From a virus: a DNA stretch of 25,156 nucleotides. The translations under genes and the position numbers were made by a program. Shown in pieces: positions 1 through 4,962 of this stretch. The first letter of the stretch is position 1. Every line of letters begins with the position of its first letter. The stretch lies in IMG/VR virus record IMGVR_UViG_3300027844_000552, positions 1 to 25,156 of that record. One strand, given 5' to 3'. Under the pieces are notes generated by a model. The model did not search any database. It was given only the letters and a program-made list of their open reading frames with translations, and was not told the DNA's origin.

Positions 1-86
1 GGCATATCGTCCTGATGGCGGAAGAGGATCGCGACCAAACCGACTGATAGCCCTGTGATTAACGTGATTTGAACTGTCTCGCTCAT
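1..86 (-). CDS. Partial small membrane protein, cut by the window edge
   Basis: This minus-strand reading frame begins with ATG at 86-84 and runs off the left edge, so only 28 residues are visible. After a short polar start (MSETVQ) comes a hydrophobic stretch, roughly residues 7-22 (ITLITGLSVGLVAILF), then charged RHQDD, which suggests one membrane helix. A GAGG sequence lies 7 bases before the ATG. The start overlaps the stop of the upstream gene as ATGA, the usual sign of translational coupling. A holin or another small phage membrane protein is possible, but no family is recognised and the C-terminus is missing. Confidence 0.5.
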   Translation of the reverse strand, partial: MSETVQITLITGLSVGLVAILFRHQDDM

Positions 87-325
87 TGTTTCGCCTCATC
101 GGGGAGTCGCACGGCTACCACAAATTTGTCAGCGTCCCGATGTTTAGTGTCTTGGGCGGTTGCGTATTCCGGGGTGAATCCAAGATCGTGGATCATCGCG
201 CCAATGAATGCTTGTCGATCTGCGTCAGTGTTGAACGTAAACACTTCATGCGCGTATCCACCTAAGCCTCGTGGGTGAATCGTGCCATTCTGTACGGGTA
301 ATGTGTGCCACGCCGTTTTATACAT
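83..325 (-). CDS. Small phage protein of unknown function, 80 aa
   Basis: The protein begins MYKTAWHTLP and ends LPDEAKQ. An in-frame ATG also exists at 331, but the ribosome binding site GGGAG (332-336) abuts that codon and sits 6 bases from the ATG at 325, so the downstream start is preferred. No membrane segment, cysteine cluster or catalytic motif is visible; the middle is acidic and the composition is that of a small globular protein. It lies 12 bases downstream of the 87-aa gene and overlaps the next gene by 4 bases, so it belongs to the leftward operon of small early-type genes. Function is unknown. Confidence 0.7.
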   Translation of the reverse strand: MYKTAWHTLPVQNGTIHPRGLGGYAHEVFTFNTDADRQAFIGAMIHDLGFTPEYATAQDTKHRDADKFVVAVRLPDEAKQ

Positions 326-337
326 AGTCATCTCCCA

Positions 338-601
338 CTAGTACCGTCCGTCGAGCAGTCGGTGGATCTGCGTGGCTTCGTGCTTGCCGATCCGGCGATC
401 CGCCTTGATCATCTTATCGACCGCGATCCGACGATGCGCCAGCACGGTGTCGGCATCGTTCACTTGATCCAGGTATTTGCACTCTGCGACTGGATCGTGG
501 TGTCGCATCGCGTGTGCGGCATTACTGGCGTCTTTTGCGACGTAGCGCAAGGCCGCATCGGATAGCGCGTGGTATCTGTGACCGTGTAATGGGATTCGCA
601 C
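338..601 (-). CDS. Small phage-conserved protein of unknown function, 87 aa
   Basis: The start is a GTG at 601, chosen because AGGAG lies 6 bases upstream of it. The core reads LSDAALRYVAKDASNAA, then AMRHHDPVAECKYLDQ and a VNDADTVLAHRR segment, a charged helix-rich layout. Similar short proteins with a YLDQVNDA-like stretch are familiar from many phage genomes, always without an assigned role; that resemblance is from memory and not from a search. The C-terminus is strongly basic (MIKADRRIGKHEATQIHRLL). It sits in the leftward operon, separated from the upstream gene by a 68-base gap that holds a perfect hairpin. Confidence 0.75.
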   Translation of the reverse strand: MRIPLHGHRYHALSDAALRYVAKDASNAAHAMRHHDPVAECKYLDQVNDADTVLAHRRIAVDKMIKADRRIGKHEATQIHRLLDGRY

Positions 602-627
602 GTTGTACTCCTATATGCAAGGGTGAC

Positions 628-655
628 GGTACCCGATCACTATTAACCGGGTACC
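628..655. repeat. Intercistronic inverted repeat, 8-bp arms
   Basis: GGTACCCG at 628-635 pairs perfectly with CGGGTACC at 648-655 around a 12-base loop. It lies between the 69-aa and 87-aa genes of the leftward operon. No T-run follows on either strand, so it is not a standard intrinsic terminator; an RNA processing or stabilising hairpin, or a protein-binding dyad, fits better. Confidence 0.55.
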
Positions 656-669
656 AGATCGTCAGGCGA

Positions 670-879
670 TTATTTGGCAGATATGACGATGCCGTCCTTC
701 ACGACTACACTCGCATACCATCGATGTGGCTTCGGATAGTGTGGCCCCTCGATCATATCTGTTCCGTCCGAGGTGGTCGGATACATACCGCTCGGATTAT
801 AGGTTTCGTGTTGAATGCCAGCTTTGATCGCCTCTCGGAAGGCCTTTTTCGTGCTGTAGTCAGGGTGGACGTAAGCCAT
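670..879 (-). CDS. Small phage-conserved protein of unknown function, 69 aa
   Basis: The ATG at 879 is preceded by GGGAG with 7-base spacing. The protein starts MAYVHPDYSTKKAFREAI and ends with a compact segment EGPHYPKPHRWYASVVVKDG. The pattern of a GPHYP-PHRWYA segment followed by a short beta-like VVVKDGIVI tail is one I associate with small hypothetical phage proteins, without a known role. It has no membrane segment and no cysteine. It follows the 256-aa gene after a 76-base gap that shows no gene and no convincing terminator, so it may have its own minus-strand promoter or be read through from upstream. Confidence 0.7.
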   Translation of the reverse strand: MAYVHPDYSTKKAFREAIKAGIQHETYNPSGMYPTTSDGTDMIEGPHYPKPHRWYASVVVKDGIVISAK

Positions 880-955
880 CGATTTTCTCCCGGTTAAAGG
901 GTGACGGGTGACCGCGTGAATAAAACGATACTACAGTAGGCGCATAAAATCAAGG

Positions 956-1726
956 CTACACGGCCAGTGATCGCAGACTGACGTAGGACGATGTGCCGAT
1001 CCCATGGGCGATGATCGCAATGGATCGCCGTTGATCGGCGTGGCGTGATCCATCGCAGAGTCCGCATGAATCGCAGGATGTGCGCTTGCCCGCTTCGTCA
1101 GACGCTGGACAGGCAATTTCCTGAGAATCCAGGTTTTCGTCTGCTGTCCTGACGCGAAACGTCCGCCAGCCCGCATTCTTAGCTGTGACGTACTCTGTTG
1201 GCGTATCCACAGACGCCATGAGCCACGGCCGCAGATCAGGCCGCGACTGCCACGCGTGCGTATAACCCGTATGGAAGATGCCATGCGTCAGATCGGCCAT
1301 TACGTTGATAGGCAATGCCGCGCCATCCCCATATGCGCCGATCCGAATGCCCATGCCCATAGACGCGAGATGGATCGCTACGTCTGACGGGCGCATCGTG
1401 ACATAGCGATCCTTACGGTACGCCTCATACACGGCGCGGGGCGCATTCTTGACCGCGACATAGCACGAGCGACCTCTTCCGGTACCATCGCCCCTATGCT
1501 TGCAGATCCCACAGATCGACTGATCCGCGCCGGTCTTAATCGCGTCTAGTGGGCCAATGTCGGATCGTAAGATCCACAGTTGCGCCAAGTTTGCGCCAGT
1601 CTTGGCGTTCTTATTTCCACGATCTAATCCCGTGACAATCGCCACAATCGGCTGGCCGTCGAACGCGGATGGGCCACGCCATACAATGGCCGATGCTGGC
1701 ACTTTTTTTGTGCGGTTCCACCTCAT
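956..1726 (-). CDS. Phage-conserved protein with two Cys clusters (Gp37/Gp68- or DUF7227-like), 256 aa
   Basis: The N-terminal part reads IVAIVTGLDRGNKNAKTG, then QLWILRSDIGP, then a first cysteine group SICGICKHRG (C72, C75) with C88 in SCYVAV. The C-terminal part holds a second group, C206, C218, C221 and C224 (CPASDEAGKRTSCDSCGLC). The seven cysteines in two clusters suggest metal binding, either zinc or an iron-sulfur centre. Layout and motifs resemble a widespread phage protein family of unknown function related to Gp37/Gp68-type proteins; the exact family name is from memory. The start overlaps the stop of the 100-aa gene as ATGA, so the two are translationally coupled. It is the largest gene of the leftward block. 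Confidence 0.8.
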   Translation of the reverse strand: MRWNRTKKVPASAIVWRGPSAFDGQPIVAIVTGLDRGNKNAKTGANLAQLWILRSDIGPLDAIKTGADQSICGICKHRGDGTGRGRSCYVAVKNAPRAVYEAYRKDRYVTMRPSDVAIHLASMGMGIRIGAYGDGAALPINVMADLTHGIFHTGYTHAWQSRPDLRPWLMASVDTPTEYVTAKNAGWRTFRVRTADENLDSQEIACPASDEAGKRTSCDSCGLCDGSRHADQRRSIAIIAHGIGTSSYVSLRSLAV

Positions 1727-2025
1727 GCGGCCACCACGATGGATCCGTGGGAGAAGCTCACGGTAACGTGATCGACGTGACCGAACGTATCCCGTACTAC
1801 GTCACCCGTGATATCGATGATCGGATGTGTTCCGTGCTTCCCTGCAACCCGCCTTGTGCGGAACCCGTCCGACGTGCCAAGCACCAGACGCAGGGACTTG
1901 TCAGCGTGGAACAGATGCCACGATGCGCCAACCGTAAATCCACAATCGGCAAGACGTGATCCTTCGATCCAGATCCGTGAGCGTGGTACCCGTCGCGCCG
2001 TGCCTAACTTTGTCGTGAGTGTCAT
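1723..2025 (-). CDS. Small beta-rich protein with SymE/AbrB-like sequence pattern, 100 aa
   Basis: The open frame extends well upstream, but the ATG at 2025 is chosen because GGGAGG lies just before it and the residues further upstream look random and arginine-rich. The first half, RSRIWIEGSRLADCGFTVG, then a hydrophobic strand LRLVL, resembles the RI-L-G-WL-AGF-G pattern of the SymE/AbrB-like fold. The second half, PIIDITGDVVRDTF then VTVSFSHGSIVV, looks like a diverged second copy. SymE-like proteins can be toxins or nucleic-acid binding proteins; neither role is shown here. It is coupled by ATGA to the cysteine-cluster gene downstream. Function is an inference from pattern only. Confidence 0.7.
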   Translation of the reverse strand: MTLTTKLGTARRVPRSRIWIEGSRLADCGFTVGASWHLFHADKSLRLVLGTSDGFRTRRVAGKHGTHPIIDITGDVVRDTFGHVDHVTVSFSHGSIVVAA

Positions 2026-2062
2026 ACTGTCCTCCCGTGGACGTGGCCTATACCGTAGGCGG

Positions 2063-2428
2063 TTAGATGTAGCAGCGACCGTTGAGACCGAATACGACGA
2101 TGTTTGCGCTATGGACGGGCGCAAAGGTATCCGACCGCGTGAACGTCGGCGCACGGTAGGGGTTGTAGTGTGCGGATACGGCTGTGAGTGTTCCGCGTTC
2201 TGTGAGGTTAACCTCACCAAACACGCGGGCATGCACGGATCGCTGTCCCGTCCTGAGTACCGCAAGGCGTGAAGCCTCCGAGACCTTGAAGGTTGCGCCG
2301 TGTAGTACCGCATGATCAACATGCGCGATTACCTTGCCGTTCGTCGGACTACTTGCGCCACGCCTATCCGTGACACTCCACAGCCCCTTGTGCGGCCCGC
2401 GTAAACAGTAGTGAATGCTTGCTCTCAT
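2063..2428 (-). CDS. Phage-conserved protein of unknown function, 121 aa; first gene of the leftward operon
   Basis: ATG at 2428 with AAGGGG 6 bases upstream. The middle of the protein contains KVIAHVDHAVLHGATFKVSE and SVHARVFGEVN, and the end PTFTRSDTFAPVHSANIVVF. This arrangement is one I recall from small phage proteins encoded next to the SymE/AbrB-like and cysteine-cluster genes, so the three may form a conserved cassette; this needs a search to prove. No membrane segment or catalytic signature is seen. It is the promoter-proximal gene of the leftward set, facing the divergent control region at 2429-3006. Confidence 0.75.
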   Translation of the reverse strand: MRASIHYCLRGPHKGLWSVTDRRGASSPTNGKVIAHVDHAVLHGATFKVSEASRLAVLRTGQRSVHARVFGEVNLTERGTLTAVSAHYNPYRAPTFTRSDTFAPVHSANIVVFGLNGRCYI

Positions 2429-2544
2429 GCTGTACCCCTTGGCACGTGGTCGATAGCGTTCGACGTACGCCTACGGTAGCATCGTCAAATCCGCATTGCA
2501 AGCATAAAGCGACGTGGCGATCACAAAGGATTATCGGTCTGTTG

Positions 2545-2565
2545 CGCGAGGTTACGTCGCGAGGT
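2545..2565. repeat. Direct repeat CGCGAGGT, 13-bp period
   Basis: CGCGAGGT occurs at 2545-2552 and again at 2558-2565. The spacing of 13 bp is a little over one helical turn. It could be a binding site for a dimeric regulator of the leftward operon or chance; there is no third copy next to it. Confidence 0.35.
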
Positions 2566-2577
2566 AGGCAGCTATGA

Positions 2578-2589
2578 CATACGCGTATG
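2578..2589. repeat. Perfect 12-bp palindrome
   Basis: CATACGCGTATG is identical to its reverse complement. It lies about 150 bp upstream of the first leftward gene. A regulator or modification site is possible, but a single short palindrome is weak evidence. Confidence 0.35.
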
Positions 2590-2638
2590 CTCACGCTGTG
2601 GGCGGACGGTGAGCTTCACAGCCTTGTAACCTGGCGTC

Positions 2639-2654
2639 TAGGGCATTTGCCCTA
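2639..2654. promoter_or_regulatory. Operator-like dyad 1 (perfect 7-bp arms)
   Basis: TAGGGCATTTGCCCTA has perfect 7-bp arms around a 2-bp centre. It is the first of three similar 16-bp dyads in the divergent control region. The family pattern across the three is T(A/T)GGGC(A/G)NNTG(C/A)CC(T/A)A. A dimeric phage repressor or activator would be the natural ligand; no such gene is in the window. Confidence 0.6.
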
Positions 2655-2666
2655 AACCAGGAATCC

Positions 2667-2682
2667 TAGGGCAGGTGACCTA
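2667..2682. promoter_or_regulatory. Operator-like dyad 2 (one mismatch)
   Basis: TAGGGCAGGTGACCTA matches dyad 1 at 13 of 16 positions, has one arm mismatch and starts 28 bp after it. The flanks are also alike (C before, AA after), which argues for repeated sites rather than chance. Confidence 0.6.
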
Positions 2683-2701
2683 AAGGTGGGGGTGCCTTGT
2701 T

Positions 2702-2717
2702 TTGGGCGAATGACCAA
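2702..2717. promoter_or_regulatory. Operator-like dyad 3 (degenerate)
   Basis: TTGGGCGAATGACCAA keeps the GGGC and TGACC half-sites and the 16-bp size of dyads 1 and 2, with compensating outer changes (TT and AA) that keep the outer arm pairs. It starts 35 bp after dyad 2. It is the weakest of the three. Confidence 0.5.
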
Positions 2718-2733
2718 AAGTTCAAACGCGAAA

Positions 2734-2752
2734 GAAAAGCGAATCGCTTTTC
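2734..2752. repeat. 19-bp palindrome with 9-bp arms
   Basis: GAAAAGCGAATCGCTTTTC has perfect 9-bp arms around a single central base. It differs from the three GGGC-type dyads, so it would be a site for a second factor. As RNA the arms could pair only around a tiny loop, so a DNA-binding site is more likely than a hairpin. Confidence 0.5.
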
Positions 2753-2862
2753 GATCTGATGATTCCACTGCATCTCTCCTCATACCCCGCGAAAGTGGGA
2801 GCCGATCTGGATACAGCGGGTGTGGTACGCGGGCGGTGGGTGGCAGGGGAGCACGGATCGGC

Positions 2863-2890
2863 TTGACAAAAACAGCGTGTCCGATATATT
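2863..2890 (+). promoter_or_regulatory. Sigma70-type promoter for the rightward late operon
   Basis: A perfect -35 box TTGACA (2863-2868) is separated by 16 bases from TATATT (2885-2890), a 5-of-6 match to the -10 consensus. It is the best promoter seen in the window and points into the terminase-capsid operon. Transcription would start near 2897, giving a leader of about 110 bases with one hairpin. The three operator-like dyads lie about 150-220 bp upstream, too far for simple blocking of polymerase at this site. Confidence 0.7.
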
Positions 2891-2928
2891 CTTTGACAGC
2901 GACATCGCGGCAGAAAGAGTAAAGAAGC

Positions 2929-2959
2929 CGAGGACTTGAAAAAAAGAAGAATGTCCTCG
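2929..2959 (+). repeat. Leader hairpin with purine-rich loop
   Basis: CGAGGAC at 2929-2935 pairs with GTCCTCG at 2953-2959 around a 17-base, almost pure A/G loop. It lies in the predicted 5' leader of the late operon, about 45 bases before the small terminase start. No T-run follows, so it is not a terminator; a control element of the leader RNA is possible. Confidence 0.4.
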
Positions 2960-3006
2960 CTGAAGCCAAAACAGGGGTGCGGGAAAAACTGTAGTAGACT
3001 TTGGGC

Positions 3007-3531
3007 ATGGGACAGGACGGGCCGGTGATTCCGGAGACGGTGGAGGCGCTGGTGGCGGCGACGGATTCGCCGCGCAGGAAGCGTGGCGGGCAGCCGGGGA
3101 ACAAGGGCGGGCGCAAGATCGGGGACACGGTGGCGAGTGGGCGGATTGCCCCGCCCGCGTCGGTTCGGGAGAAGGCGGCATTGCTTGCGGCCTGGAAAGA
3201 GGCGGTGTCGAAGCGGTTTGACCGGTTGGTCGAAGCGCAGTTGACGGCGGCGGAAGGCATCACGCATATGCAGGCGCGGGATGACAAGGGCCGCTGGCAG
3301 CAGGTGACGGATCCGGCGGTGATGGCGGAGAAGCTGTCGCAGGGGGAAGAGGCCTATCGCCTCTCGGCCATTGCCCCGAGTGCGCCGATTCTCAAGGATA
3401 TTCTCGACCGGATGTTTGGGCAGGCGAAGCATAGTCTTGACCTGGATGTCACGACCAGTCCCACCTCCTCCCTTTCGGACAGCGAACTCGCGGAACAGTT
3501 GACGACGATCCTCAAGAAACTCAACCCATAA
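3007..3531 (+). CDS. terS: Terminase small subunit (putative), 174 aa
   Basis: Probable DNA-recognition subunit of the packaging motor. Near the N-terminus (about residues 21-37) is the basic stretch SPRRKRGGQPGNKGGRK, typical of phage small terminases and related proteins, followed by a helical region. The C-terminal part (ILKDILDRMFGQAKHSLDL) matches the usual LxDRxFGKP-like region. The ATG at 3007 is preferred over the in-frame TTG at 3001; no strong ribosome binding site precedes either, so the start is the least certain part. The gene ends directly before the large terminase, which fits the standard terS-terL order. Overall identity between small terminases is low, so the call rests on motif plus position. 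Confidence 0.75.
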   Translation: MGQDGPVIPETVEALVAATDSPRRKRGGQPGNKGGRKIGDTVASGRIAPPASVREKAALLAAWKEAVSKRFDRLVEAQLTAAEGITHMQARDDKGRWQQVTDPAVMAEKLSQGEEAYRLSAIAPSAPILKDILDRMFGQAKHSLDLDVTTSPTSSLSDSELAEQLTTILKKLNP

Positions 3532-4959
3532 ATGCCTCTCACTGTGGATGAGCGGCTCCACTACGACCGACTGATTGCCGAGGCGGTCAGGCGGGCGACC
3601 TCGCGATTTTCCACTTTTTTTTCGGATGACGGGCCACTCGCCCGGTCACGCTATCTCAAGCACTTGGACTTCTTCGCGTCGGGGAAGAAGTTTAAAGAGC
3701 GATTGTTCATGGCCGCGAACCGGGTGGGCAAAAGCGAGGCGGGAGCCTACGAACTCACCTGTCATCTCACCGGCCTCTATCCCCACTGGTGGGAGGGTCG
3801 TCGCTTCGAGAAGCCGGTGGAATGTTGGGCAGTGGGCACGAATAGTCAGACCACTCGCGACATTGTGCAGGCTAAATTGCTGGGCAGTGTGCAAATGCCG
3901 GGGACGGGGATGGTGCCGGGACACCTCATCGTTTCCACGATTAGCTCTCGTGGACTCCCTGGTGCGCTCGAAGGCGGGGTGATTCGTCATGTGTCCGGGG
4001 GGAACAGCCTCTTGGGCCTCAAAACCTACGAACAGGGGCGACAGTCATTCGAGGGCACGAGTAAAGATGTGATCTGGTGCGACGAGGAACCTCCGGCGGA
4101 TTGCTACACCGAAATGCTCTATCGGACAGTGACCACCAAAGGCATCGTGATGGTCACGTTCACGCCGTTGCAGGGCATGAGCGAGGTGGTCAAAGGCTTT
4201 TTAGAACCTGAAACGGATATTGCGGTGGATTTCAAAACGTTTATCCAGGCAGGCTGGAAAGATGTGCCGCACCTTGACCCCGAAGAGCAGCGGGCGTTGA
4301 TGGCGACAACGCCACCCTACCAGATCGCGGCACGAACAGAAGGCGAGCCGTCACTCGGCTCTGGAGCCATTTATCCCATCGCAGAACGAGAGATTCTCGT
4401 CCCCAATACGGAAATACCCGCCAGTTGGCCGAAGGTGTATGCCTTGGATGTGGGGTGGAACCGCACGGCGGTGGTGTGGGGCGCGAAAGATCCCGGATCG
4501 GGCCGGATCGTCCTGTACGATGAACATTACATGGGACATGGGGAACCGGCGAGTCACGCGGAAGGCATTCGGGCGCGTGGCGCATGGATGCATGGTGTGA
4601 TTGACCCGGCGAGTTCGGGCAGTAATCAGGTGGATGGACGCAAATTGATTGATATTTACGGTCGGCTGGGGTTACACCTCCAACCTGCCGTCAATGCGGT
4701 CGAAGCCGGACTGACGGAAACATGGAATTTACTCGTGTCCGGGCGACTTGTGGTACAAGAGCATTTATCCAACTGGCGCAGTGAATTTCGGAAGTATCAT
4801 CGGGACGAGCAAGGCAAGATTGTGAAAGTCTCGGATCACTTGATGGATGCGACACGGTATCTCATCATTTCAGGACGTGAACATATGAAAACGCCGCCTC
4901 GTCCGCTTTCGTCATTTGCTCCAGTGAAGGACTCGTCATCTGGATGGATGGCGAATTAA
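3532..4959 (+). CDS. terL: Terminase large subunit (ATPase and nuclease), 475 aa
   Basis: Motor ATPase and headful or site-specific nuclease that packages DNA through the portal. Walker A is the variant ANRVGKSE (residues 62-69), common in phage terminases. Walker B is VIWCDEEPP (180-188) and the coupling motif is TFTPLQG (209-215). The C-terminal RNase H-like nuclease shows three acidic clusters: ALDVGW (D306), GVIDPASSG (D358) and SDHLMDATRY (D435, D439). Length is normal for the family. The start codon follows the stop of terS directly. All expected catalytic residues are present, so the enzyme looks active. Confidence 0.97.
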   Translation: MPLTVDERLHYDRLIAEAVRRATSRFSTFFSDDGPLARSRYLKHLDFFASGKKFKERLFMAANRVGKSEAGAYELTCHLTGLYPHWWEGRRFEKPVECWAVGTNSQTTRDIVQAKLLGSVQMPGTGMVPGHLIVSTISSRGLPGALEGGVIRHVSGGNSLLGLKTYEQGRQSFEGTSKDVIWCDEEPPADCYTEMLYRTVTTKGIVMVTFTPLQGMSEVVKGFLEPETDIAVDFKTFIQAGWKDVPHLDPEEQRALMATTPPYQIAARTEGEPSLGSGAIYPIAEREILVPNTEIPASWPKVYALDVGWNRTAVVWGAKDPGSGRIVLYDEHYMGHGEPASHAEGIRARGAWMHGVIDPASSGSNQVDGRKLIDIYGRLGLHLQPAVNAVEAGLTETWNLLVSGRLVVQEHLSNWRSEFRKYHRDEQGKIVKVSDHLMDATRYLIISGREHMKTPPRPLSSFAPVKDSSSGWMAN

Positions 4960-4962
4960 GTT

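Larger units (their letters stand above)
2429..3006. other. Divergent intergenic control region
   Basis: No gene is supported in these 578 bases. They separate the leftward small genes from the rightward late operon. They hold, in order, a 13-bp-period direct repeat (2545-2565), a 12-bp palindrome (2578-2589), three related 16-bp dyads (2639-2717), a 19-bp palindrome (2734-2752), a rightward promoter (2863-2890) and a leader hairpin (2929-2959). Several open frames pass through on both strands, but they lack ribosome binding sites and protein-like composition. No clear leftward promoter was found; the best minus-strand candidates match the sigma70 consensus only poorly. Confidence 0.7.

Noticed and set aside
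1723-2025. A toxin-antitoxin pair based on the SymE-like pattern of the 100-aa protein
   Set aside because: No antisense RNA or antitoxin gene is visible and the neighbour is a large cysteine-cluster protein; the pattern alone does not show toxicity.
2364-2594. Minus-strand open frame of 76 codons with four N-terminal cysteines upstream of the 121-aa gene
   Set aside because: It starts with GTG without a ribosome binding site and overlaps the better supported 121-aa gene by 65 bases in another frame; the C-terminal half looks random.
2893-2921. Second sigma70 promoter from a TTGACA at 2893-2898
   Set aside because: No acceptable -10 box occurs at 16-18 bases; the sequence there is AGAGTA-like.
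2686-2922. Plus-strand open frame of 78 codons in the control region
   Set aside because: It spans an operator-like dyad, a palindrome and the promoter, lacks a ribosome binding site and has low-quality composition.
2722-3561. Long minus-strand open frame (279 codons) over the control region and small terminase
   Set aside because: It would cover the late promoter and terS, is extremely Arg/Pro-rich and has no recognisable domain.
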